A stretch of DNA of 8,964 nucleotides. Source: Lentisphaeria bacterium (GTDB lineage: Bacteria > Verrucomicrobiota > Lentisphaeria > Oligosphaerales > PUNB01). Position numbers and translations under genes: made by a program. The stretch is from positions 1 to 8,964 of the forward strand of contig SLNM01000309.1 of assembly GCA_007133055.1 (NCBI GenBank), read 5' to 3'. Positions within the stretch are counted from its first letter, which is position 1. Each line of letters opens with the position of its first letter. This document shows positions 1 through 6,893 of the stretch, piece by piece. Below the pieces are notes generated by a model, which ran no database searches, was not told where the DNA came from, and was given only the letters and a program-made list of their open reading frames with translations.

Positions 1-533
1 CTGACATGCTGTCGCAGATCGAGCATGGCTCGGGGCATGAGCAGGCGGTTTTGGCCAGTGACAGTCTGTCGCTGATTGCGGCGGTGCGCGAGCAACTGGC
101 GATTCAGAGTGGGACTCTGTCGCGTGCCCGGTACATACGCGAATGCATGGCGAACGGGGTCTTTTTGATACGGGTTCGCGACATGCGGGAGGCGGCCGAG
201 CTGGCGGGACGCTATGCGCCGGAGCATCTCGAAGTAATGTGCGAGGACGCCGAATCGGTGGCCGGTCGGGTGACTGCGGCCGGCGCCATTTTTGTCGGAC
301 CATGGACTCCGGAGGCGGTCGGGGATTTTGTGGCAGGGCCGAGTCATGTATTGCCAACCGGCGGGGCGGCCCGTTTTTTCAGCGGCCTGACCGTCGAGCA
401 GTGTTTTCGCCGGATGAGCGTTGTCCGGTACGAAAAGGCGGCCTTGCGTCGGGAGTTGCCGGCGATCATGGCGCTGGCCGAAGCCGAGGGATTAAGCGCG
501 CATGGCCGGAGTGCGGGAATCCGGTTTGAGTGA
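1..533 (+). CDS. hisD: Histidinol dehydrogenase, 3' part (5' end outside window)
   Basis: HisD oxidises L-histidinol to L-histidine in two NAD-dependent steps, the last reactions of histidine synthesis, in the cytoplasm. The reading frame is open from the first full codon (bases 3-5) to TGA at 531-533. The visible 176 residues match the C-terminal 40% of a family of about 430 residues. All four zinc ligands known from the E. coli enzyme can be placed: Gln and His in SQIEHG (visible residues 5 and 8), Asp in VGDF (108) and His in GLSAHG (167). The catalytic Glu-His pair lies in YAPEHLE (74-75), followed by the family motif SHVLPTGG. The enzyme therefore looks intact as far as it is seen. The ATG at base 6 is an internal Met, not the start. 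No other his gene lies in the window. The next well-supported gene starts about 105 bases later. Confidence 0.96.
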   Translation, partial: DMLSQIEHGSGHEQAVLASDSLSLIAAVREQLAIQSGTLSRARYIRECMANGVFLIRVRDMREAAELAGRYAPEHLEVMCEDAESVAGRVTAAGAIFVGPWTPEAVGDFVAGPSHVLPTGGAARFFSGLTVEQCFRRMSVVRYEKAALRRELPAIMALAEAEGLSAHGRSAGIRFE

Positions 534-537
534 ACCC

Positions 538-675
538 ATGAAAAGCAAACTGGAAAAATACCGCGGCATGTGGCAGGACAGAGACGATTCGGAGTTTAGT
601 TTGGTGAGGAAAGAGGTGGAAAAAAGGTTGTATCAACAATGTCCGAACGTCTTCAGCAAGTATTATTCGAATTAA
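538..675 (+). CDS. Possible small ORF of 45 residues (doubtful)
   Basis: An ATG four bases after the hisD stop opens a frame of 45 codons ending in TAA at 673-675. The product would be hydrophilic and charged in its first two thirds (Lys, Glu, Asp, Arg rich), with one Cys and an aromatic end (SKYYSN). I recognise no family. Against it: there is no clear ribosome binding site before the ATG, and it runs 37 bases into the start of the fumarase-like gene in another frame. The region up to base 638 is richer in A and T than the genes around it, as expected of a spacer. It is listed because it occupies most of the spacer. More likely it is a chance frame or leader RNA than a gene. Confidence 0.15.
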   Translation: MKSKLEKYRGMWQDRDDSEFSLVRKEVEKRLYQQCPNVFSKYYSN

Positions 676-1517
676 TCTGCCGGGCTTCCTTCGAGCTGCC
701 GGCAGATGTCGAGGACGGTTTGCGTCAGGCGCGGGCACGCGAGGAGAAGGGTGGCGGCGCCGAACGGGCATTGACGGTAATATTGGATAATGTGGAATCG
801 GCCGCCGCGGATCGTCTGCCGCTGTGCCAGGACACGGGCAGCCTGCTTTTCCGGGTCGAGGCGCCGGTCGGATTATCGTACGCTGTCTTTGCGGCGGCGG
901 CCGAGTCGGCGGTCAGGCGGGCGACAGAGGCGGGGATGCTCCGACCGAATTGCGTTGACGCTCTGACCGGCCGCAATTCCGGCACTAATCTGGGGCGTGG
1001 AATGCCGGCCATTGAATGGCATGGGCATCCGGAGGATCGGTTGCAGGTGTCGCTGATACTCAAAGGCGGGGGTTGCGAGAATGTTGGCCGGCAGTATGCA
1101 CTGCCGGACCTTGAGTTGTCGGCAGACCGCAACCTGGAGGGGGTTCGGAAGTGTTGTCTTGACGCTGTCTGGCGCGCCCAGGGCGGGGGTTGCTCCCCCG
1201 GTGTGCTCGGGGTCTGCATCGGCGGCGACCGGGCTTCCGGCTATCAGGAGAGCAAGCGTCAGTTTCTGCGCAGCCTGGGGGTTCGCAGTCCAGTCGCCGA
1301 GCTGGCTGAGTTGGAGGAGCGTATTCTCCGTGAAGCCAATCAGCTCGGGGTGGGGCCGATGGGGTTCGGCGGCAATTCGACCTTGCTGGACGTATTCGTT
1401 GGCCGGCTCGACCGCCTGCCCGCCAGTTATTTCGTTACTGTTTCCTATATGTGCTGGGCTTTCCGGCGGCGGGAGGTGATCCTGTCATGGCCGGAACTGA
1501 GATTGCTGGAAAAATAA
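639..1517 (+). CDS. Class I fumarate hydratase / tartrate dehydratase-type hydro-lyase, alpha subunit
   Basis: This 292-residue protein matches the N-terminal, [4Fe-4S]-binding region of class I fumarases (FumA/FumB) and the alpha subunit of L(+)-tartrate dehydratase. These oxygen-sensitive cytoplasmic enzymes add or remove water across a C-C bond, typically interconverting fumarate and malate. All three cysteines expected to hold the cluster are present: Cys63 in PLCQDTG, Cys185 in GGGCSPG and Cys272 in SYMCWAFRRR. Other family motifs are KGGGCENV (143-149 region, usually Ser where Cys146 stands) and GVGPMGFGGNSTLLDV. The protein stops just after the third Cys motif, where the alpha region normally ends. 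The beta region, a separate gene or a C-terminal domain in known enzymes, is not downstream: glmM follows after 24 bases. AAAAAGG at 621-627 is a usable but rather distant ribosome binding site. Fold assignment is firm; the substrate is not settled. Confidence 0.9.
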   Translation: MSERLQQVLFELICRASFELPADVEDGLRQARAREEKGGGAERALTVILDNVESAAADRLPLCQDTGSLLFRVEAPVGLSYAVFAAAAESAVRRATEAGMLRPNCVDALTGRNSGTNLGRGMPAIEWHGHPEDRLQVSLILKGGGCENVGRQYALPDLELSADRNLEGVRKCCLDAVWRAQGGGCSPGVLGVCIGGDRASGYQESKRQFLRSLGVRSPVAELAELEERILREANQLGVGPMGFGGNSTLLDVFVGRLDRLPASYFVTVSYMCWAFRRREVILSWPELRLLEK

Positions 1518-1530
1518 ACAAGACTAATGA

Positions 1531-1535
1531 AGGAA
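1531..1535 (+). promoter_or_regulatory. Ribosome binding site that fixes the glmM start
   Basis: AGGAA lies 6-7 bases before the ATG at 1542. It falls inside the frame if the earlier ATG at 1527 is used, and that earlier ATG has no purine-rich site at a proper distance. GlmM proteins usually begin only a few residues before FGTDGIRG, which also fits 1542. Confidence 0.6.
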
Positions 1536-1541
1536 CTGCAA

Positions 1542-2894
1542 ATGGGTGTATTGTTTGGCACGGATGGTATTCGCGGTCAGGCCAACTCCTATCCGATCAC
1601 AGCGGAGCTGGCGCTCAATCTTGGCAAGGCCATCGCGCATGTTTTCGAGGCCGAGGGGCATGGCACCAGGAGAGCGCTGATCGGCAAGGACACGCGGCTT
1701 TCAGGCTATATGCTGGAGACCGCTTTGACCAGTGGTCTGGTGTCGATGGGGATGGATGTTTTTCTGGTCGGCCCGGTCCCCACGCCGGCTGTGGCGCATT
1801 TGACCAAAACCATGAACGCGGATGCCGGTGTCATGCTTACCGCTTCGCACAATCCTTTCGACGACAATGGGATAAAAATTTTCAGCCGGGACGGTTTCAA
1901 ACTCTCGGATGAAATGGAGGATTTGCTTGAGAAACACTTGCTCAGCGGCGAATTGGTCAGCGACCATATTCGTTCCGAGAATCTTGGCAAGTCCTATCGC
2001 ATCGAGGATGCTCGCGGGCGCTATATCGAGTTTGCCAAGAGCACGGCTCGGAACCTTGAATTGAATGGTCTCAAGCTGGTTTTGGACTGCGCCAACGGTG
2101 CGGCCTACCAGATCGCCCCCTGGATTTTCAAGGAGCTGGGCGCCGAGGTGGTTAAGATTTTCGCCGAGCCGGACGGCTTCAACATCAACAATGACTGCGG
2201 CGCCCTGCATTCGGCGACGGTAGGGCGGGCGGTCCTCGAGCACAAGGCCGACCTTGGCATTGCCTTCGACGGCGATGCCGACCGGGTTGTGTTCTGCGAC
2301 GCCGCCGGCAAGGAGGTGGACGGCGACCGTGTGCTGGCCATGTGCGCGCTTGATCTGAAAAAGCGGAAGATGCTGCGCAAGAATACCTTGGTTGTAACCA
2401 CCATGAGCAACCTCGGCCTGGTCAAAAGAATGTCGGAGGCGGGGATCACCACCGAAACCACCGATGTCGGGGATCGCTATGTGATCGAGTGCATGCGCAA
2501 AGGCGGCTTCAACCTGGGCGGCGAGAAGTCGGGCCATCTGATCTACACCGATTTTGCGACTACCGGCGACGGCATTGTCAGCGCCCTGCAGGTGTTGAGC
2601 CTGATGGTCAGGACCGGGCAGCCGCTGGCGGAGCTGGCGGACTGCATGGAGGAATATCCGCAGCAACTGCGGAGTTTGCCGGTGGCGGCCAAAAAACCCC
2701 TTGCCGAGCAGCCAACTTTAGTCTCCGAACTGGCGGCCTGCCGGCAGGCGCTGGGCGACGAGGGGCGGGTGCTGGTGCGCTATTCCGGGACGGAGAAAAA
2801 AATCCGCCTGCTGGTTGAGGCGAAGCAGCAGGAATTGGTGGATCAGTGGATGGAGACTCTGTCCCGGGCCGTTGAAAAGGATTTGAACCAATGA
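1542..2894 (+). CDS. glmM: Phosphoglucosamine mutase
   Basis: GlmM converts glucosamine-6-phosphate to glucosamine-1-phosphate, the middle step of UDP-GlcNAc synthesis for peptidoglycan and, where present, lipopolysaccharide. It is an alpha-D-phosphohexomutase using a phosphoserine and Mg2+. With the start at 1542 it has 450 residues, the usual family length. Landmarks in order: FGTDGIRG near the N-terminus (5-12); the catalytic serine loop TASHNP with Ser102; the metal loop DGDADR (243-248); the sugar-specificity loop GGEKSG (326-331), whose Glu-Lys-Ser is typical of GlmM; and the phosphate-binding loop RYSGTEKK (413-420). Nothing essential is missing. An in-frame ATG at 1527 would add five residues but lacks a ribosome binding site. 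The stop overlaps the start of the next gene (ATGA), so the two are almost certainly co-transcribed and translationally coupled. Confidence 0.97.
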   Translation: MGVLFGTDGIRGQANSYPITAELALNLGKAIAHVFEAEGHGTRRALIGKDTRLSGYMLETALTSGLVSMGMDVFLVGPVPTPAVAHLTKTMNADAGVMLTASHNPFDDNGIKIFSRDGFKLSDEMEDLLEKHLLSGELVSDHIRSENLGKSYRIEDARGRYIEFAKSTARNLELNGLKLVLDCANGAAYQIAPWIFKELGAEVVKIFAEPDGFNINNDCGALHSATVGRAVLEHKADLGIAFDGDADRVVFCDAAGKEVDGDRVLAMCALDLKKRKMLRKNTLVVTTMSNLGLVKRMSEAGITTETTDVGDRYVIECMRKGGFNLGGEKSGHLIYTDFATTGDGIVSALQVLSLMVRTGQPLAELADCMEEYPQQLRSLPVAAKKPLAEQPTLVSELAACRQALGDEGRVLVRYSGTEKKIRLLVEAKQQELVDQWMETLSRAVEKDLNQ

Positions 2895-3805
2895 AGATAG
2901 AACTAGTTACAACGAATCGCGAGGGCGCGGATTGCCGGCCGGTTACTTGCACGCACAGACTGGGCCAGGTATCGGTGGCCAATCGCGCTTTGGCCGTCTG
3001 GCAGCGGGAGAGAATGGCGCTGGCATTGCAGGATCGGGAGCCGCAGGCCGAGCACCGTTTGTGGATGTATGACGACGGCTGGTTGTCAATGGGGTTGATG
3101 GCGGCGCTGCTGGCGGCGAAACGGCCGGCGGCGGTGGTTGATCAGGCGGGAGAAATTCTAGCCTGGGTCGGGCCGAAAGCAACGGTGCCGGAGGACTTGC
3201 CGGCGGAGCAGAGGATCGAAGCCGACGCGGACAGCTTTCGTATCCGCTACCCGTGGGATATTCTACGGGTCAATGAAATTCTAGTGGGGGCGCTGGCCGA
3301 GTCCAATATTGCGGGCGAGGTAAGTCCGGGCTGCACCATCGAGGGCCAGGTGGTGGTCGGTGCGCGAAGCAGGCTTCTGCCCGGTGTTTTCATCGAGGGC
3401 AACGCGGTGATTGGCGCCAACTGCAAGATCGGACCGAACTGCTATATTCGCGGCAACACCGCGATCGGCGACAACTGTCATGTGGGACAGGCGGTTGAGA
3501 TCAAGAACTCGCTGCTCATGAACGGGGCGAGCATCGGGCATCTGAGTTACTGCGGCGATTCGATCATTGGCGAGAAAGTCAATTTCGGAGCCGGCACCAT
3601 CACTGCCAACCTAAGGCATGACGGCAGCAGCCAGCGGTCGATGGTCGGTCAGGAGCTGATCGACACCCGGCGGCGCAAGCTGGGGGTGGTCGTCGGAGAC
3701 GGAGTGCATACCGGCATTAACACCAGTTTTTATCCGGGTCGAAAAATGTGGCCCGGCACCGCCACCCGCCCGGGTTCGATCGTGGAGAGAGACATCACTC
3801 AATAA
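2891..3805 (+). CDS. GlmU-like left-handed beta-helix acetyltransferase lacking the uridylyltransferase domain
   Basis: A 304-residue protein, probably the glucosamine-1-phosphate N-acetyltransferase of this cluster. From about residue 137 on it is a left-handed beta-helix of hexapeptide repeats. The acetyltransferase residues known from E. coli GlmU (Arg333, Lys351, His363, Tyr366, Asn377, Asn386) align without gaps to Arg187, Lys205, His217, Tyr220, Asn231 and Asn240; His217 would be the catalytic base. The position of GlmU Lys392 is Ser246 here. The later part (ITANLRHDG, DTRRRKLG, GDGVHTGIN, PGRK) resembles archaeal-type and GlmU-like sugar nucleotidyltransferases more than classical bacterial GlmU. 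The first 110 residues contain no GxGTRM-type nucleotide loop. Faint family traces remain: RPVTCTHRLGQ near the start and YPWDILRVNE (120-129) before the helix. AAGGA at 2877-2881 is a good ribosome binding site inside glmM; glmS begins 20 bases after the stop. Family and acetyltransferase activity are likely; the exact substrate is inferred from context. Confidence 0.82.
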   Translation: MKIELVTTNREGADCRPVTCTHRLGQVSVANRALAVWQRERMALALQDREPQAEHRLWMYDDGWLSMGLMAALLAAKRPAAVVDQAGEILAWVGPKATVPEDLPAEQRIEADADSFRIRYPWDILRVNEILVGALAESNIAGEVSPGCTIEGQVVVGARSRLLPGVFIEGNAVIGANCKIGPNCYIRGNTAIGDNCHVGQAVEIKNSLLMNGASIGHLSYCGDSIIGEKVNFGAGTITANLRHDGSSQRSMVGQELIDTRRRKLGVVVGDGVHTGINTSFYPGRKMWPGTATRPGSIVERDITQ

Positions 3806-3825
3806 TCAGGAACGGGAGCGAAAGC

Positions 3826-5673
3826 ATGTGCGGCATTGTCGGATACGTAGGGCATGAGAAGGCGGTTGATGTCTTGATTGGTGGCCTGCAACGTCTCGAG
3901 TACCGGGGCTATGACTCGGCCGGGATTGCGGTGCTTAACCAGGGCGGCATGCATCTGGCGCGGTCGGTCGGCAAGGTGCGTCAACTGGCCGACTTGGTTT
4001 ATCGGGACTGGGATGCGCAGTTTATCGCCGCCGCCCGTGTCGGCATCGCTCACACCCGCTGGGCCACGCATGGGCCGCCGATAGAGAGGAACGCCCATCC
4101 GCAGGTTGACGGTGCCGGTCGCATTGCCATGGTGCACAATGGGATCATTGAAAACTACAAGGCATTGCAGCAGCGACTGCAAGCGGGCGGGCATGTATTC
4201 AAGTCGGACACTGACAGCGAGGTGCTGGCCCACCTGATCGGTGAGTATTACACTGACGGCAATGATTTGCTGCGGGCGGTCTGCGCGGCGCTCGGGCAGG
4301 TGGAGGGCACTTATGGGATTGCAGTGCTTGCCTGCGACCAGCCTGACCGACTGGTGGTGGCCCGGCGCGGCAGCCCGATTGTGCTTGGCCTGGGGCATGA
4401 CGAGACGATTGTGGCCAGCGACGCCTCGGCCATTGTCGCGCACACTGACCAGGTGATATACTTGAACGATGACGACGTGGCGGTGGTCGGCGCCGACGGG
4501 GTCGAGATGAGAAACATCCATAATGTACCGGTGTCGCGCGAAGTGTCGCGCATTGACTGGGATGCGAAGGCGGCGGAAAAAGACGGGTTCGATCACTTCA
4601 TGCTGAAGGAGATTTTCGAGCAGCCGGAAGCGCTGCGCAACACCATTCGAGGCCGTCTCGACCAGCGGCAGGCGACGGCGATCATATCCGGGCTGGCTCT
4701 CAGTCCGCGGGAGATGGCCGATATTCAGCGGGTGGTTCTGATGGGCTGCGGCACTTCCCTGCACGCGGCCATGGTGGGGGAGTACTTCTTCGAGGACCTG
4801 GCCGATTTGCCCGCGGATGTCGAGCAGGCGGCTGAATTTCGCTATCGCAACCCGATCATACAGTCGCGTGATTTGGCCATTGCCATCAGCCAGTCGGGCG
4901 AGACTGCCGACACCCTGGCGGCGGTTCGGGAGGCCAAGCACAAGGGGGCGTTGGTGGCGGGGGTGTGCAATGTTGTGGGTTCGACGATTGCCCGCGAGAC
5001 CGGTCTCGGGGTCTACTTGCACGCCGGCCCGGAGATCGGTGTGGCTTCGACCAAGGCGTTCACTTCTCAGTTGCTGGTTCTGTTTATGATGGCTCTCAAG
5101 TTCGGACGCTGCCGGCGTCTTTCGCGCGAGGTCGGCCTGGGACTGTGCGACGAAATCGAGAAAATTCCCGAGCTGGTTCGGAAGGTGATAGACCATAACG
5201 ACTTGATCGCCGAGGTGGCGGCCGCCTACAGCCAGGCGGAGGATTTCTTCTATATCGGTCGCGGCTATCTTTACCCGGCCGCACTCGAAGGCGCTTTGAA
5301 GTTGAAGGAAATATCCTATATCCACGCCGAGGGCTATCATGCCGCCGAGCTGAAGCACGGCCCGATCGCCCTGCTGCAGGAGAATGTGCCGGTCATGGCC
5401 TTGCTGTGCGATGTGCCGGGCAAGGAAAAGACGGTCGGCAATGTCGAGGAGTGCAAAGCCCGACGGGCGCCGGTGGTGGCCATTGTCACCGAGGGCGATG
5501 AGGCGGCCGCGGAATATGCCGACCACGCCATCCCAGTGCCGCGCACCTCGAAGTACCTGGCACCGCTGGTCTCGGTGGTGGCCATGCAAATTTTCGCCTA
5601 TCATGTGGCCCGCCTGCGGGGCTGCGAAATCGATCAGCCACGCAATCTGGCCAAGAGCGTGACGGTTGAATGA
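3826..5673 (+). CDS. glmS: Glutamine--fructose-6-phosphate aminotransferase (isomerizing)
   Basis: GlmS makes glucosamine-6-phosphate from fructose-6-phosphate and glutamine, the committed step of amino-sugar synthesis. The 615-residue length is standard (E. coli 609). The start is fixed by MCGIVGYVG: Cys2 becomes the N-terminal nucleophile of the class II glutaminase domain once Met is removed. GGGAG at 3814-3818 serves as ribosome binding site. Glutaminase landmarks are RGYDSAG, HTRWATHG (76-83), HNGIIENY (104-111) and SDTDSE (127-132). The first SIS domain has GCGTS (308-311) and SQSGETADT (355-363). The second has LKEISYIHAEGY, Glu495 and His511 (in ELKHGP), and the C-terminus LAKSVTVE with Lys610; these align with E. 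coli Glu488, His504 and Lys603. All known catalytic residues are present. No glmS ribozyme can lie in the 20-base gap upstream, so control by that route is not expected. Confidence 0.98.
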   Translation: MCGIVGYVGHEKAVDVLIGGLQRLEYRGYDSAGIAVLNQGGMHLARSVGKVRQLADLVYRDWDAQFIAAARVGIAHTRWATHGPPIERNAHPQVDGAGRIAMVHNGIIENYKALQQRLQAGGHVFKSDTDSEVLAHLIGEYYTDGNDLLRAVCAALGQVEGTYGIAVLACDQPDRLVVARRGSPIVLGLGHDETIVASDASAIVAHTDQVIYLNDDDVAVVGADGVEMRNIHNVPVSREVSRIDWDAKAAEKDGFDHFMLKEIFEQPEALRNTIRGRLDQRQATAIISGLALSPREMADIQRVVLMGCGTSLHAAMVGEYFFEDLADLPADVEQAAEFRYRNPIIQSRDLAIAISQSGETADTLAAVREAKHKGALVAGVCNVVGSTIARETGLGVYLHAGPEIGVASTKAFTSQLLVLFMMALKFGRCRRLSREVGLGLCDEIEKIPELVRKVIDHNDLIAEVAAAYSQAEDFFYIGRGYLYPAALEGALKLKEISYIHAEGYHAAELKHGPIALLQENVPVMALLCDVPGKEKTVGNVEECKARRAPVVAIVTEGDEAAAEYADHAIPVPRTSKYLAPLVSVVAMQIFAYHVARLRGCEIDQPRNLAKSVTVE

Positions 5674-5709
5674 CGGGGCTGAGTACTTCTTGACTGCATG
5701 ACTCCGGGA

Positions 5710-5738
5710 ATGACACAGTAACCATAATCAAATAACAT
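5710..5738 (+). promoter_or_regulatory. Possible sigma70-type promoter for pheA and the radical SAM gene
   Basis: ATGACA (5710-5715) and TAACAT (5733-5738) are separated by 17 bases and match the -35 and -10 consensus at five and four of six positions. Transcription would begin near 5745 and leave a leader of about 84 bases before the pheA ATG. The 155-base gap (5674-5828) is the longest between two well-supported genes and is richer in A and T than its flanks, as expected of a promoter region. I find no hairpin-plus-T-run terminator after glmS, so readthrough from the glm block is also possible. Evidence is pattern matching only. Confidence 0.3.
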
Positions 5739-5828
5739 GTACGCTGAAGGCGCACCGCATAAACTATGTGTTCCTCGTGGCTATATTTGCGTTTTTTGCG
5801 CATCGTAAGATAATTTGGGTAGGAAACC

Positions 5829-6893
5829 ATGAGCAAGAAAGAAATCAACAAGCAGGAGCAGGAACTGCAGCGGCTGGACCGTCAGTTGATCGAGCTGCTG
5901 GAGCGGCGTTTTGCGCTGACCGACCATATTGCCGAACTTCCGCCGGAGGGGCCTGAGGGGTTGAGGAGCTGGCTCGACAGCCTGACGGACAGGGAACGTC
6001 TGACCGTGCCGGACAGTTTGCTCAGAACCTTGTTCCGGGAGGTGCGGGCGGCGGCGGCGGCCCGGCGCCAGCCCCGGCGCATCGCTTATCTGGGGCCGCC
6101 CGCCACCTTTACGCATCAGGCGGCGAGACTCTATTTCGGCGCCGATGTCGAGTATGCGGCTCAGGCTACCATTGGCGAAGTTTTCACCGCGGTCTCCCGG
6201 CAGAGCTGTCATTTTGGAGTGGTGCCGGTGGAAAACTCGACCGAGGGTGCGGTAACGCATACCCTCGACATGTTCGTTGACACGGACTTGAAGATCAGAG
6301 CCGAGATCAATATGGCGATTCATCACTGTCTTCTGTGCCGGGGCGAGCGGGATGATTTGCAGACCATTTACAGCCATCCCCAGGTGCTTGGCCAGTGTCG
6401 GGCGTGGCTGCGGCGGCATTTGCCCAAAGCCCATTTGGTCGAGGTCTCCAGCACGACCGAGGCGGCGGCCAGATGCAGTCGCGAACTGCGGTCCGGAGCG
6501 TTGGCCGGGGAACTGGCGGCCCGCCAGTACAATCTGCCGGTGGCGGAGCGAAACATCGAGGATTTCAGCGGCAACACCACGCGCTTTCTGGTGCTTGGCC
6601 GGGAACTGACCAAGCCGAGCGGCGAGGATAAGACATCTCTGCTGCTGGTTGTTCGCGACCGGGTCGGCGCCTTGTACGATGCGCTGCTGCCGTTTGGCCG
6701 GCACGGAGTGAATCTGACCTTTATCGAGAGCCGTCCTTCGAAACGGCGGAACTGGGAGTATTACTTCTTCATCGACCTGGGCGGGCACGTCGAGGACGAG
6801 GCGGTCCGGCGTACCTTGGATGAGCTGCGCGAGCATTGCGAGCTGGTCAAAGTGCTCGGTAGCTATCCGAGGGGCGAGACCGAAGAGCAGTGA
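5829..6893 (+). CDS. pheA: Prephenate dehydratase with N-terminal chorismate mutase-like segment and C-terminal ACT domain
   Basis: PheA makes phenylpyruvate from prephenate (and, in bifunctional forms, prephenate from chorismate) in phenylalanine synthesis. The protein has 354 residues. Residues 10-80 resemble the helical AroQ chorismate mutase domain (QRLDRQLIELLERRFAL) but are shortened, and end in an alanine-rich linker. The dehydratase domain runs from about 84 to 260: IAYLGPPATFTHQAA, VPVENSTEGAV (132-141) and the catalytic TRF motif at 251-253 (NTTRFLVLG). The ACT domain follows (about 268-346), with GAL (280-282) and ESRP (300-303), the motifs known to bind phenylalanine for feedback inhibition. 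Dehydratase activity and Phe feedback are therefore expected. The mutase segment lacks the region holding the second half of the active site (E. coli Lys39 and the Arg51-Glu52 area), so mutase activity is doubtful. GGGTAGGA at 5817-5824 is the ribosome binding site. The stop overlaps the next start. Confidence 0.95.
   Translation: MSKKEINKQEQELQRLDRQLIELLERRFALTDHIAELPPEGPEGLRSWLDSLTDRERLTVPDSLLRTLFREVRAAAAARRQPRRIAYLGPPATFTHQAARLYFGADVEYAAQATIGEVFTAVSRQSCHFGVVPVENSTEGAVTHTLDMFVDTDLKIRAEINMAIHHCLLCRGERDDLQTIYSHPQVLGQCRAWLRRHLPKAHLVEVSSTTEAAARCSRELRSGALAGELAARQYNLPVAERNIEDFSGNTTRFLVLGRELTKPSGEDKTSLLLVVRDRVGALYDALLPFGRHGVNLTFIESRPSKRRNWEYYFFIDLGGHVEDEAVRRTLDELREHCELVKVLGSYPRGETEEQ

Noticed and set aside
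1451..1912. 153-codon + frame across the fumarase/glmM junction, considered as a frameshifted beta subunit
   Set aside because: Its sequence has no fumarase beta features and mostly overlaps glmM in another frame.
1701..2666. Open frame of 321 codons on the - strand
   Set aside because: Antisense to glmM, which is complete with all motifs; no independent support.
3799..5604. Open frame of 601 codons on the - strand
   Set aside because: It lies wholly opposite glmS, which has every catalytic motif. The antisense frame shows no family motifs and is explained by the codon bias of a G/C-rich gene.
5690..5695. TTGACT, a good -35 match after glmS
   Set aside because: No acceptable -10 hexamer lies 15-19 bases downstream; the ATGACA/TAACAT pair fits better.
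5737..5808. Frame of 23 codons in the pheA leader, considered as a Phe attenuator leader peptide
   Set aside because: It has only one Phe codon and no clear alternative hairpins with a T-run, and its ATG overlaps the proposed -10 element.
6046..6062. GCG/GGC triplet run, considered as a simple repeat
   Set aside because: It encodes the alanine-rich linker between the mutase-like and dehydratase parts of PheA, and is short.
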